Assembly (NCBI GenBank): GCA_963734725.1
Contig: CAVTIX010000010.1
Location: 1-64,000 of the forward strand
DNA length: 64,000 nt
From: DASXKD01 sp963734725
Lineage (GTDB): Bacteria > Actinomycetota > Actinomycetes > Streptosporangiales > Streptosporangiaceae
Reading direction: 5' to 3'
Positions 52,756 through 62,026 of this stretch are shown here, piece by piece. Position 1 is the first letter of the stretch, and each line of letters opens with the position of its first letter. Under the pieces are notes generated by a model. The model saw only the letters and a list, made by a program, of their open reading frames with translations, had not been told where the DNA came from and searched no databases. A program made the position numbers and the translations under genes.

Positions 52756-54201
52756 ATGAGCCGACTCGCTCACCCGGCGGGACCGCGTCACGCGGATGTG
52801 CTGCCCGCCGAACACGCGCCCATCCCACCGGACGACCTGAACGCGCTGGATCCGGCCATCTGGCCGCGCAGCGCGCGGCGCGCGGACGGGGTCCTCACCA
52901 TCGGCGGGTTCGACGTCCGGGACCTGGCCACGCAATACGGCACTCCGGCATTCGTCCTGGACGGGGAGGACTTCCGCGGCCGGTGCCGCGATTTTGTCCA
53001 GGCGTTCGGCGAGCGGGCGGCGGTGTTCTACGCGGCCAAGGCGTTCTGCTGCCGCGGGGTACTGCGCTGGGCCGCCGCAGAAGGCCTTGGCGTGGACGTG
53101 TGCACCGGGGGCGAGCTTGAGGTCGCGCTGGCGGCCGGGGTCGATCCGGCCATGATCACCATGCACGGCAGCAACAAGCTCCTCAGCGAGCTCGAGCGCG
53201 CGGTGGCCACGGGCGTGGGTCACGTGGTGGTCAACTCGTTTGAGGAGATCGCCCGGCTCGCCTTCGTTACCGAGGAGCGCGACGGCGCGGCGGGCGGCGT
53301 CCGGCCGGCGGGCGATCGTATTGCACAAAAAAACGCTGCCGCGCCGCCGCGCGTCCTGGTTCGGGTAACCACCGGGGTAGAGGCGCACACGCACGACTTC
53401 GTGGCGACGGCACACGACGACCAGAAATTCGGTTTCTCGCTGTCGTCCGGCGCGGCCGACGAGGCGGTGCGCCGGGTGCTCGCCGCGCCCTCGCTGGACT
53501 TCGCCGGGCTGCACTCGCACATCGGATCGCAGATCTACGACACGGCCGGGTTCGACGTGGCGGCGCACCGGGTGCTGGAACTGGCCGCCCGGATCAGGGA
53601 CGAGCACGGCGTGCACATCGAGGAGCTGAACCTCGGCGGCGGGTTCGGCATCGCCTACACCCCCGACGACGACCCGGCGGACATCAAGGTGATCGCGCAG
53701 AGCCTGCACCAGATCGTGGCCGCGCAGTGCGCGGCGGCGGGCCTGGAAGTGCCCCGGCTCACCGTGGAACCCGGCCGGGCGATCGCCGGGCCAGGCGCCG
53801 TTACCCTGTATGAGGTCGGGACCATCAAGGACGTCAACGGGCTGCGCAGCTATGTCAGCGTCGATGGCGGGATGAGCGACAACATCCGAACCGCGTTGTA
53901 CGGGGCGGAGTACACATGCGCGCTCGCCTCCCGGGAGTCGGCCGCGCCGCCGATGCTCTCCCGGCTGGTCGGCAGGCATTGTGAGAGCGGGGACATCGTG
54001 GTCAGGGACACCTACCTGCCGGCCGACCTCGCGCCGGGGGACCTGGTCGCGGTGGCGGCCACCGGCGCGTACTGCCGCTCAATGGCGAGCAACTACAACC
54101 ACGTGCTGCGGCCGCCCGTCGTGGCGGTCTGTGACGGCGCCGCCCGCATCCTGCTCCGCCGGGAAACCCCTGAGGACCTCCTTAGCTTGGACGAAGGATG
54201 A
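52756..54201 (+). CDS. lysA: diaminopimelate decarboxylase
   Basis: Converts meso-diaminopimelate to lysine with PLP. 481 aa. The PLP lysine is in AVFYAAKAFCCRGVLRWAA; other motifs are GLGVDVCTGGELEVALAAGV, HTHDFVATAHDDQKFGFSLS, GLHSHIGSQIYDTAGF, LNLGGGFGIAYTPDDD, VEPGRAIAGPG and the C-terminal active-site segment GRHCESGDIVVRD with GAYCRSMASNYNHV. AGGAG lies 4 nt before ATG 52756. An insertion near residues 178-197 contains a codon-phased A AAA AAC heptamer (53328-53334), unusual in this GC-rich setting. First of the lysA-hom-thrC-thrB set. Confidence 0.95.
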   Translation: MSRLAHPAGPRHADVLPAEHAPIPPDDLNALDPAIWPRSARRADGVLTIGGFDVRDLATQYGTPAFVLDGEDFRGRCRDFVQAFGERAAVFYAAKAFCCRGVLRWAAAEGLGVDVCTGGELEVALAAGVDPAMITMHGSNKLLSELERAVATGVGHVVVNSFEEIARLAFVTEERDGAAGGVRPAGDRIAQKNAAAPPRVLVRVTTGVEAHTHDFVATAHDDQKFGFSLSSGAADEAVRRVLAAPSLDFAGLHSHIGSQIYDTAGFDVAAHRVLELAARIRDEHGVHIEELNLGGGFGIAYTPDDDPADIKVIAQSLHQIVAAQCAAAGLEVPRLTVEPGRAIAGPGAVTLYEVGTIKDVNGLRSYVSVDGGMSDNIRTALYGAEYTCALASRESAAPPMLSRLVGRHCESGDIVVRDTYLPADLAPGDLVAVAATGAYCRSMASNYNHVLRPPVVAVCDGAARILLRRETPEDLLSLDEG

Positions 54202-54323
54202 GGCACTCTCTGCCGAGTGTCACGCCGCCGTCGCCGGGCCGAACGCCGCGGGGCCACGGCCCCATAATGTCCCGGCGGCGACACTCTGCTAGCCCGGGGG
54301 ACGCCCCCGGAACCCCCGACGGG

Positions 54324-54412
54324 CCTCCCGCACCGCCATTTCGCGCGCCTCCGGCACGACCAAGCGACCTGCTTGCTGGCGTGCCTTCGGCACGACGTCC
54401 CGCGAGGGAGGC
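54324..54412 (+). promoter_or_regulatory. hom leader with repeated blocks
   Basis: CCTCCCG (54324-54330), then GCGCGCCTCCGGCACGAC (54343-54360), a related CCTTCGGCACGAC (about 54384-54396) and CCCGCGAGGGAGGC (54399-54412), 6 nt before the hom ATG. The 18-nt middle block is identical to one in the thrC leader; the last block contains the ribosome-binding GGGAGG. Confidence 0.55.
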
Positions 54413-54418
54413 CAGGAG

Positions 54419-55714
54419 ATGACCGCGCAGCCCCTGAAGGTGGCACTGCTGGGCTGCGGCATCGTCGGCGCCGAGGTGTACCGGCTGCTCGGCGACCAGG
54501 CGGCCGACCTGGAGGCCAGGATCGGCGCCCCGCTGGAAGTGGCCGGGGTGGCGGTCCGCCGCCCGGCCCGAACCCGCGCCGTGGCCGTGGATCCGGGGCT
54601 GATCACCACCGACGCCGTGGCCCTGGCCGGCCGGGACGACGTGGACATCGTCGTCGAGGTGATCGGCGGCATCGAGCCCGCCAGGTCCCTGCTGCTCACC
54701 GCGCTGAAGGCGGGCAAGGCGGTGGTGACCGCGAACAAGGCGCTGCTCGCCGAGGACGGCATGACGCTGCACAACGCGGCGCGCGACGCCGGGGCCGACC
54801 TGTACTACGAGGCGTCCGTGGCCGGGGCGATCCCGCTGCTCCGCCCGCTGCGTGAGTCACTGGCCGGGGACGCGGTGCACCGGGTGCTCGGCATTGTCAA
54901 CGGCACCACCAACTACATCCTCGACCAGATGGACACCTCGGGCGCCGGGTTCGCCGACGCGCTGGATGAGGCGCAGGCGCTCGGGTACGCGGAGGCGGAC
55001 CCCACGGCTGACGTGGAGGGCTTCGACGCCGCGGCCAAGGCCGCGATCCTGGCCGGGCTCGCCTTCCACACCAAGGTCGGCGCGGCCGACGTGCACCGCG
55101 AAGGGATCACCGGGGTCACGCCCGCCGACATCGCCAGCGCGCGCACGCTGGGGCACGTGGTCAAGCTGCTCGCGATCTGCGAGCGGAGCGAGGGCGGGGT
55201 GTCGGTGCGGGTGCACCCGGCGATGATCCCGCGCGTGCACCCGCTGGCCGGTGTCCGCGAGGCCTACAACGCGGTGTTCGTCGAAGCGGAGTCCGCGGGC
55301 AGGCTTATGTTCTACGGCGCCGGCGCCGGGGGCGTGCCCACGGCCAGCGCCGTGCTGGGTGACATCGTCGCCGTGGCGCGCAACCGGCTGGCAGGCACCC
55401 GGGGCCCGGACGCGACGACCTACGCCGACCTGCCCGCGCTGCCCATGGGCCAGGCGCTGACCCGCTATCACATTGCGCTGGACGTGGCCGACAAGCCCGG
55501 CGTGCTGGCCCGGATCGCCGAAGCGTTCGCCCGGCATGATGTATCCATCAAGGCGGTGCGCCAGGAGGGCCGGGGCGACGACGCCCAGCTTGTCATCGTT
55601 ACTCACACCGCGCCCGACGCGGCGCTGGCCGCCTGCGTCGCCGACCTCGGCGCGATGGACGTGGTCCGCGCCGTCGCCAGCGTGATGCGGGTCGAGGGGG
55701 AGAGCGACGAATGA
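54419..55714 (+). CDS. hom: homoserine dehydrogenase
   Basis: NAD(P)H reduction of aspartate semialdehyde to homoserine. 431 aa: Rossmann motif KVALLGCGIVGAEVYRLL, IVVEVIGGIEPARSLLLTAL, KAVVTANKALLAEDG, catalytic core YYEASVAGAIPLLRPL and LGIVNGTTNYILDQM, ADPTADVEGFDAAAKAAILA, and a C-terminal ACT domain from HIALDVADKPGVLARIAEAF to DVSIKAVRQEG, which normally mediates threonine feedback inhibition. The length and order fit the actinobacterial enzyme. It starts 217 bp after lysA behind a repeat-bearing leader and is followed by thrC 67 bp later. Confidence 0.95.
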   Translation: MTAQPLKVALLGCGIVGAEVYRLLGDQAADLEARIGAPLEVAGVAVRRPARTRAVAVDPGLITTDAVALAGRDDVDIVVEVIGGIEPARSLLLTALKAGKAVVTANKALLAEDGMTLHNAARDAGADLYYEASVAGAIPLLRPLRESLAGDAVHRVLGIVNGTTNYILDQMDTSGAGFADALDEAQALGYAEADPTADVEGFDAAAKAAILAGLAFHTKVGAADVHREGITGVTPADIASARTLGHVVKLLAICERSEGGVSVRVHPAMIPRVHPLAGVREAYNAVFVEAESAGRLMFYGAGAGGVPTASAVLGDIVAVARNRLAGTRGPDATTYADLPALPMGQALTRYHIALDVADKPGVLARIAEAFARHDVSIKAVRQEGRGDDAQLVIVTHTAPDAALAACVADLGAMDVVRAVASVMRVEGESDE

Positions 55715-55716
55715 AC

Positions 55717-55776
55717 CCTCCCGCACGGCTAGTTTGCGCGCCTCCGGCACGACAATGCGCAGCGCCCGCGAGGGAG
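55717..55776 (+). promoter_or_regulatory. thrC leader with repeated blocks
   Basis: CCTCCCG (55717-55723), GCGCGCCTCCGGCACGAC (55736-55753, identical to the hom leader) and CCCGCGAGGGAG (55765-55776), with the GGGAG acting as ribosome-binding site 5 nt before ATG 55782. About 38 bp from CCTCCCGCAC onward align with the hom leader. Confidence 0.55.
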
Positions 55777-55781
55777 CAGTG

Positions 55782-56846
55782 ATGGAGTTCCGACAGGACG
55801 GGGGCGGCGTCATCCGGCGGTACTCCGAATGGCTGCCGGTGCCGGACGGCGCGCCGGTGATCTCCCTCGGCGAGGGGTCCACGCCGCTGATCCCCGCGCC
55901 GGTGCTGTCGGAGAAGACTGGCTGCGAGGTCTACCTCAAGGTCGAGGGCGCCAATCCCACCGGCTCGTTCAAGGACCGGGGCATGACGGTCGCGGTGAGC
56001 ATGGCCGCCGCCCAGGGCGCGAAGGCGGTCATCTGCGCCTCGACCGGAAACACCAGCGCCAGCGCCGCGGCGTATGCCGCCCGGGCCGGGCTCGCCTGCG
56101 CGGTGCTCGTGCCGCGCGGCAAGATCGCCCTGGGCAAGCTGGCCCAGGCCCTGGTGCACGGCGCCAAGCTGCTCCAGGTGGACGGCAACTTCGACGACTG
56201 CTTGGAACTGGCGCGCAAGCTCGCCGTGGACCACCCGGTGGCCCTGGTCAACTCGGTGAACCCGGACCGCCTGGAGGGCCAGAAGACGGCCGCGTTCGAG
56301 ATCGTCGAAGCGCTCGGGGACGCCCCGGAGGTGCACTGCCTGCCGGTCGGCAACGCCGGCAACATCACCGCTCACTGGATGGGCTACCGCGAATACGCCA
56401 AGGCGGGGAAGGCGGCCCGCACGCCGCGGATGTTCGGCTTCCAGGCCAGCGGGGCCTCGCCCATCGTCCGCGGGGAACCGGTGCTCGCCCCGGTCACAAT
56501 CGCGACCGCGATCAGGATCGGCAACCCGGCCTCGTGGCGGCTGGCCGAGGAGGCGCGGGATGCCTCCGGCGGGCTGATCGCCTCGGTGACCGACCGGCAG
56601 ATCCTCGCCGCCTACCGGCTGCTGGCCGCCAAGGAGGCGGTGTTCGGCGAGCTGGCGTCCGCCGCGGGAGTCGCCGGGCTGCTGCAGGCCCGGGAGAACG
56701 GGCAGCTTGGCGCCGGTTCCGTAGTCGTCTGTACCATCACCGGCAACGGGCTGAAGGATCCGGACTGGGCGGTGTCCGCCGCACCGGCGCCGGTGACAGT
56801 CCCCGTGGACGCGGCCACCGCCGCGGCCGCGCTCGGGCTGGCCTGA
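55782..56846 (+). CDS. thrC: threonine synthase
   Basis: PLP enzyme converting O-phosphohomoserine to threonine. 354 aa: VISLGEGSTPLIPAPVLSEK, the PLP lysine in EGANPTGSFKDRGMTVAVSM, ICASTGNTSASAAAYAARAG, VLVPRGKIALGKLAQALVHG, NSVNPDRLEGQKTAAFEIVE, the glycine-rich phosphate loop LPVGNAGNITAHWMGY and the end VVCTITGNGLKDPDWAV. This is the short bacterial type common in actinobacteria. ATG 55782 directly follows the repeated GAGGGAGCAGTG block. Intact. Confidence 0.95.
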   Translation: MEFRQDGGGVIRRYSEWLPVPDGAPVISLGEGSTPLIPAPVLSEKTGCEVYLKVEGANPTGSFKDRGMTVAVSMAAAQGAKAVICASTGNTSASAAAYAARAGLACAVLVPRGKIALGKLAQALVHGAKLLQVDGNFDDCLELARKLAVDHPVALVNSVNPDRLEGQKTAAFEIVEALGDAPEVHCLPVGNAGNITAHWMGYREYAKAGKAARTPRMFGFQASGASPIVRGEPVLAPVTIATAIRIGNPASWRLAEEARDASGGLIASVTDRQILAAYRLLAAKEAVFGELASAAGVAGLLQARENGQLGAGSVVVCTITGNGLKDPDWAVSAAPAPVTVPVDAATAAAALGLA

Positions 56847-56913
56847 TGGGGCCGGCCGGGATGGGGCTGATGGCCGCGCGGGCAACGCGGCGAGGCAGAG
56901 CTAGGAGCACCGG

Positions 56914-58061
56914 GTGATCTGGGCACAGTCCACGGCCGTGGTGCGGGTTCCCGCGACCAGCGCCAACCTGGGACCGGGTTTTGACGCGTTCGGGCTCGCC
57001 CTGGCTTGCTACGACCAGGTCGAGGCCCGGGTGACCGGCGGCGGGCTCACCGTACGGGTCCGGGGCGAAGGCGAGCAGACCGCAGACCTGGGGGAGCGGC
57101 ACCTGGTCGTCACCGCGATGCGGGCCGGGTTCTCCGCGATGGGCGGCCAGCCGGACGGGCTCGCCCTGAGCTGCGTCAACGCGATCCCGCACGGGCGCGG
57201 GCTCGGCTCTTCGGCGGCCGCCGTGGTGTCCGGGATCCTGGCCGCGCGGGCCCTGGCCGCTGACGGGGCCGACCGGCTGCCCGACGCCGAGGTGCTCCGG
57301 CTCGCCGTGGACCTGGAAGGGCACCCGGACAACGTGGCGGCCTGCCTGGCGGGCGGGCTCACCATCGCGTGGCGTCCGGGCCGGGCCGGCGGCGAGGGCC
57401 CGGATTCCGGGGCCGGTGTGGTCCCCGGCGCTAACGGGATCCCCCGCAGCGGCCGCGGGCCGGTCGGCCTGCTGCGGTTCGACGTGCTCGGCAGGCTCGC
57501 CACCGTGGTGTGCGTAGCGCCGACCGTGATGGCCACCCACGAGGCGCGCTGCGCCCTGCCCGCGGTGGTCCCGCACGCCGACGCGGCGGCCAATGCGGCG
57601 CGCAGCGCGCTGCTGGTCGCCGGGCTCACCAGCGACCCGTCGGTGCTGTTCGACGCCACCGAGGATTTCCTCCATCAGCGCTACCGCGCCGCGGCGATGC
57701 CGGAGACCGCCGAACTCCTCGGCAGGCTGCGCCGGGCCGGGGTCGCGGCGGTGGTCTCCGGGCCGGCCCGAGCGTGCTGGCCCTCGGCCTGGCCGATGCC
57801 CAGCCGGGCCTGGCGGCGGTAGGTTCAATCGCCCGCGAAACGGGTATCGCATGGCTTGTAACCCCCCTCAAGGTTGACCGGCAGGGTGCCACCGTCCAGT
57901 CCGGTGGGATGGGCGTACCCGCGCCGGGGGCCGCGCGGCAGGGGCGATCCACAAACCGGGCTCCAGGGCCTGGCGTGCTCCCTGCGGAAAGGTCCACGCA
58001 GGGCCGGGCGACGAAACCGGCAACAAACGGACCACAGTCAAGGGAATGCCGTGGGCTGTGA
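56914..58061 (+). CDS. thrB: homoserine kinase, frameshifted near its C-terminus
   Basis: GHMP kinase that phosphorylates homoserine. VRVPATSANLGPGFDAFGLA is the opening; the ATP-binding motif is NAIPHGRGLGSSAAAVVSGI; LEGHPDNVAACLAGGLTIAW and FLHQRYRAAAMPETAELLGR follow. In the GGG run at 57760-57762 a G is missing: the main frame ends at 57822 in nonsense, whereas the +1 frame gives the expected motif 3 and end (GAGPSVLALGLADAQ after repair, ARETGIAWLVTPLKVDRQGA). That frame has no stop until 58061, so the true end is uncertain. It starts with GTG 56914, 67 bp after thrC. Confidence 0.88.
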
Positions 58062-58457
58062 TGGTGTTAAGCTGGGTGCTGCACCAGGTGCCCCGCCGTC
58101 GGGGCAAGTGCTCGCCTGTCATCTGCCGCGTTACCGGCTGCATGGTCGGCTGTGGCCGGTGATTTCCTGCCAGATCTTCAAACCGCCTCCTCCCCTACCC
58201 GCTTGTGGGCCTGGGGTGTGGCCTTGAAGAACCGCGCAGGACCCGAGGTCCGGGCGAGCCAGCTGTGCCTTACCGGCCGGTTCGGGCTCTCGCCCTCGGG
58301 AGCGACAACGTGGTCGGGGCACGGGGGGCATACAGCACCCCGGGACGGCGCCAGCCAGCCGCTGGTGCACAACTTGGCCCGGTTAATTCACCGGGCCGCA
58401 ACACCGGGTCGAACCGGCTCCGGTGGCCGGCGCCTGAGTTTCTTGGAAGGACCCCTC
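58062..58457. other. rho upstream region, about 400 bp
   Basis: No gene. TTAAGCT near 58070 is a possible -10 region. A long leader before rho is usual and often serves autoregulation, but I cannot point to a specific structure. Confidence 0.35.
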
Positions 58458-60510
58458 GTGAGCGAACCCACCGAGTTCTTCGCCGGTACCCGGGATCTGC
58501 CCGGGGATGCCCCCCGGTCCGATCTGCCCGAGCCACGGTCCGGCACCGCTGCCGTGACCGCGCCGGCTCCGGTATCGCCTGAATCGGGCGACGGCGCGGG
58601 CGCCGGCCCCCCGGCTCGTGCCCCAGGTCGTGCACTGACCAGCATGCTGCTGCCTGAGCTGCAGCGGGTGGCCCAGTCCATGGGCATCACGGGTGTTGGC
58701 CGGATGCGCAAGAGCCAGCTCATCGAGGCGATCCAGAGCCGGCAGGGCGGACCCGCCGCCGGCCCTGTGCGCTCCGCTACCGCCAGCGCCGCAGTCAACC
58801 ATTCCGCCACGCGGGGCGCGCCTGCGGGAGCCGGCGCACCCCGCCGCCGTGAGCAGGACGCTATGGAACCAGACAAACCTCTAAAGTCGGGCCCAGGGGA
58901 GGGCGCCCAGGCCGTCATGTCCGGCCGGGACACGCGGCCCGGCTCGGCTGAGGGCACGGCAGGCAGTGCCGCCCCCGGCCAGCTGACGTTCGCCCCAGCC
59001 GACACCAGCCGGGCAGCCGTCTCCACCGGGGCGCCCGCCGGGGGCGCCGCCGCTCGCGGCGCCGAGGATGACCGCCAGGGAGCCGGTGAGGGGCAGCCAG
59101 CGGGGGACGGCCAGCGCGGTGAGCGGCGCCGCCGAAACAACAACGCGCGGCGCGATGACGCCCCGCGCGGCGGCGAGGGCCGTGGCGGCGAGGGCACGGA
59201 ACAGCGGTCCGACCAGGGCCGGGACGCGGGCGCCGCACGCGGCGGCGCGCCACAGGACCAGGGCAGCCGCGCGGATGACGACGACAGCCGCGGCGGCCGT
59301 CGCAACCGGGACCGGTTCCGCAACCGCAACCGGCGCCGCGGCGAGCGGGGCGGCGACGCCGAGCCGGTGATCACCGAGGACGACGTGCTCATCCCGATCG
59401 CGGGCATCCTCGACGTGCTCGACAATTACGCGTTCATTCGCACCACCGGCTACCTGCCCGGGCCTAACGACGTCTACGTGTCGCTGTCCCAGGTGCGCCT
59501 GGCACGGCCTGCGCAAGGGCGACGTCATCGAGGGCGCGGTGCGCCAGCCCCGCGAGGGGGAGCGGCGGGAGAAGTTCAACGCCCTGGTCCGGCTGGACAA
59601 GATAAACGGCCTCGACCCAGAGGCCTCCCGCGCCCGGCCGGAGTTCGCCAAGCTGGTGCCGCTGTACCCGCAGGATCGGCTCCGCCTGGAGACCGATCCC
59701 GGCATCATGACCACGCGGATCATCGACCTGGTCGCCCCGATCGGCAAGGGCCAGCGCGGCCTCATCGTGTCGCCGTCGAAGGCGGGCAAGACCATGATCC
59801 TGCAGGCCATCGCCAACGCGATCACCAAGAACAACCCCGAGTGCCACCTCATGGTCGTCCTGGTGGACGAGCGGCCAGAGGAGGTCACCGACATGCAGCG
59901 GACGGTCAAGGGCGAAGTGATCCACTCCACCTTCGACAGGCCCGCTGAGGACCACACCACGGTCGCGGAACTGGCGATCGAGCGGGCCAAGCGCCTGGTA
60001 GAGATGGGGCACGACGTCGTCGTGCTGCTCGACTCCATCACCCGGCTCGGGCGGGCCTATAACCTGGCCGCCCCGGCCAGCGGCCGGATCCTGTCCGGCG
60101 GCGTGGACTCCGCCGCCCTCTACCCGCCGAAGAAGTTCTTCGGCGCGGCGCGCAACATCGAGCACGGCGGCTCGCTCACGATCCTGGCCACCGCCCTGAT
60201 CGAGACCGGCTCGCGGATGGAAGAGGTCATCTTCGAGGAGTTCAAGGGCACCGGCAACATGGAGCTCCGGCTGCGCAGGGACCTAGCTGACAAGCGGATC
60301 TTCCCGGCCATCGACGTGGACGCCTCGGGCACGCGCAAGGAGGAACTGTTGCTGACCCCGGACGAGCTGAAGATCGTCTGGCAGCTCCGACGGGTGCTCC
60401 ACGCGCTGGAGCCGCAGCAGGCACTGGAAGTGCTCCTGGACCGGATGAAGGGCACCAAGAGCAACGCCGAGTTCCTGCTGCAGGTCCAGAGGACCACGGT
60501 CAGCACCTAG
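58458..60510 (+). CDS. rho: transcription termination factor Rho, frameshifted at about 59500
   Basis: Begins at GTG 58458 with GGAAGG 7 nt upstream. The N-terminal part has the Rho_N helix (LTSMLLPELQRVAQSMGITG and RMRKSQLIEAIQSRQ). A long Arg/Asp/Gly-rich insertion of about 200 residues follows, characteristic of actinobacterial Rho. Then comes the RNA-binding cold-shock fold (ILDVLDNYAFIRTTGYLPGP and NDVYVSLSQVR). An extra T at about 59500 shifts the frame. The rest is intact in the next frame: GLRKGDVIEG, LVAPIGKGQRGLIVSPSKAG with KTMILQ (Walker A), MVVLVDERPEEVTDM and VVVLLDSITRLGRAYN. Because most actinobacterial Rho is essential, a consensus error is likely. About 684 aa when repaired. 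Confidence 0.92.
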
Positions 60511-60634
60511 GGAATCTATGGGGACCACAGCACGTTGTCGCCTCTGGCACAGTACGTAAGGCTGAAACGGTACCGGTTCACGCCCGCCGGACCTTCCGGC
60601 GCGGCGACCCGGCGACCAGGCAGGAGTATTCACA

Positions 60635-60853
60635 GTGAAGCCTGACATTCACCCTGACTACGTGGTGACCACGGTGACCTGCTCATGCGGGAACACCTTC
60701 ACCACGCGGTCGACGGCGCGCTCCGGCGCTATCCACGCCGATGTCTGCTCCAATTGCCACCCCTTCTACACCGGCAAGCAGAAGATCCTTGACACCGGTG
60801 GCCGGGTGGCCAGGTTCGAGCGGCAGTTCGGCAAGAAGCCCGCGAGCAAGTAG
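60635..60853 (+). CDS. rpmE: 50S ribosomal protein L31 (zinc-binding type)
   Basis: 72 aa: MKPDIHPDYVVTTVTCSCGN, FTTRSTARSGAIHADVCSNC and HPFYTGKQKILDTGGRVARF. The CSCG and CSNC pairs are the zinc ligands of the C+ (zinc-requiring) form, which is replaced by a C- paralogue under zinc limitation in actinobacteria. CAGGAG precedes the ATG. Lies between rho and prfA as in most actinobacteria. Confidence 0.96.
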   Translation: MKPDIHPDYVVTTVTCSCGNTFTTRSTARSGAIHADVCSNCHPFYTGKQKILDTGGRVARFERQFGKKPASK

Positions 60854-60863
60854 CTCTAACCAG

Positions 60864-60904
60864 ATCACCGTGCGCGGAGGCCACGGCCTCCGCGGCGCGG
60901 TGAT
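60864..60904 (+). terminator. strong two-part hairpin between rpmE and prfA
   Basis: Outer arms ATCACCG (60864-60870) and CGGTGAT (60898-60904) and inner arms CGCGGAGGCC/GGCCTCCGCG (60873-60894, loop AC) pair perfectly, 11 nt after the rpmE stop. TTTCG follows. It is either a terminator or a partial terminator setting the ratio of rpmE to prfA-prmC. Confidence 0.6.
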
Positions 60905-60946
60905 TTCGGGCGTTGAACGGGAGAGCAAGCAGGAAAGGGACGAAAG

Positions 60947-62026
60947 GTGTTCGAGCGGCTCAGCGGCCTGGCGGAGGAATACGCCCGACTGGAGCATGAC
61001 CTGGCTGACGCTGCCGTGCACTCGGATCCGGAGCGGGCCAGGGCGCTCGGCCGCCGCTATGGTGAGCTGACCCCCGTGGTCCACGCCTATCACGAATGGC
61101 AGCAGACGGCGGGCGACGAGCAGGCCGCGCGTGAACTGGCCGCCGAAGATCACTCCTTCGCGGCCGAGGCCGACGAGCTTGCCCACCATCGCGCGGAGTT
61201 GGAAGACCAGCTCGCCGACCTGCTGGCGCCGCGCGACCCCAACGACAGCAAGGACGTCCTGCTCGAGGTCAAGGCGGGGGAGGGCGGCGAGGAGTCGGCC
61301 CTGTTCGCGGCCGACCTGCTGCGCATGTACCTGCGGTACGCCGAGCGGAAGGGCTGGAAGACCGAGATCCTCGACTCCACCATCACCGGCCTCGGCGGCT
61401 ACAAGGACGCCACCGTCGCGGTGAAGTCCGCCCGGCGGAGCGCGCCTGACGGGGTGTGGTCGCGGCTGAAATACGAAGGCGGCGTGCACCGGGTCCAGCG
61501 GGTGCCGGTGACCGAGTCCCAGGGCCGGATCCACACCTCGGCGGCCGGCGTGCTGGTGCTGCCCGAGGCGGACCCCGTCGAGGTGACCATCGATCCGGCC
61601 GACCTGCGCGTGGACGTGTTCCGGTCCTCCGGGCCCGGCGGCCAGAGCGTGAACACCACCGACTCCGCGGTGCGGATCACCCACGTGCCCACCGGGATCG
61701 TCGTGTCCTGCCAGAACGAGAAGAGCCAGCTGCAGAACAAGGAGCAGGCGCTGCGCATCCTGCGCGCCCGGCTGCTCGCCCAGGCGCAGGCCGACGCGGA
61801 GGCCCAGGCGCAGGCTGAACGGCGCAGCCAGGTCCAGACCGTGGACCGTTCCCAGCGGGTCCGCACCTACAACTTCCCGGAGAACCGCATCTCCGACCAC
61901 CGGGTCGGTTACAAGGCACACAACCTGGACCAGGTGCTCGACGGCGACCTGGACGCGGTGATCAGCGCCCTTGTCGAGGCGGACAGGTCCGGCCTGGCGG
62001 CTGGCGATGACGCTGCTCCTGGATGA
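60947..62026 (+). CDS. prfA: peptide chain release factor 1
   Basis: 359 aa, full length. The GGQ catalytic motif is in SSGPGGQSVNTTDSAVRITH. The codon-recognition domain covers LEVKAGEGGEESALFAADLL, MYLRYAERKGWKTEILDSTI and KYEGGVHRVQRVPVTESQGR, and the C-terminus has TYNFPENRISDHRVGYKAHN. Recognises UAA and UAG. ATG 60947 follows GGAAAGGGACGAAAGGT. It overlaps prmC, whose product methylates the Gln of this GGQ, by 20 bp: a clear functional pair. Confidence 0.96.
   Translation: MFERLSGLAEEYARLEHDLADAAVHSDPERARALGRRYGELTPVVHAYHEWQQTAGDEQAARELAAEDHSFAAEADELAHHRAELEDQLADLLAPRDPNDSKDVLLEVKAGEGGEESALFAADLLRMYLRYAERKGWKTEILDSTITGLGGYKDATVAVKSARRSAPDGVWSRLKYEGGVHRVQRVPVTESQGRIHTSAAGVLVLPEADPVEVTIDPADLRVDVFRSSGPGGQSVNTTDSAVRITHVPTGIVVSCQNEKSQLQNKEQALRILRARLLAQAQADAEAQAQAERRSQVQTVDRSQRVRTYNFPENRISDHRVGYKAHNLDQVLDGDLDAVISALVEADRSGLAAGDDAAPG

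Noticed and set aside
53328..53334. Programmed -1 frameshifting in lysA as an annotated feature
   Set aside because: The heptamer is correctly phased, but there is no downstream structure I can support and the -1 product has no sensible end, so it is reported only as a weak finding.
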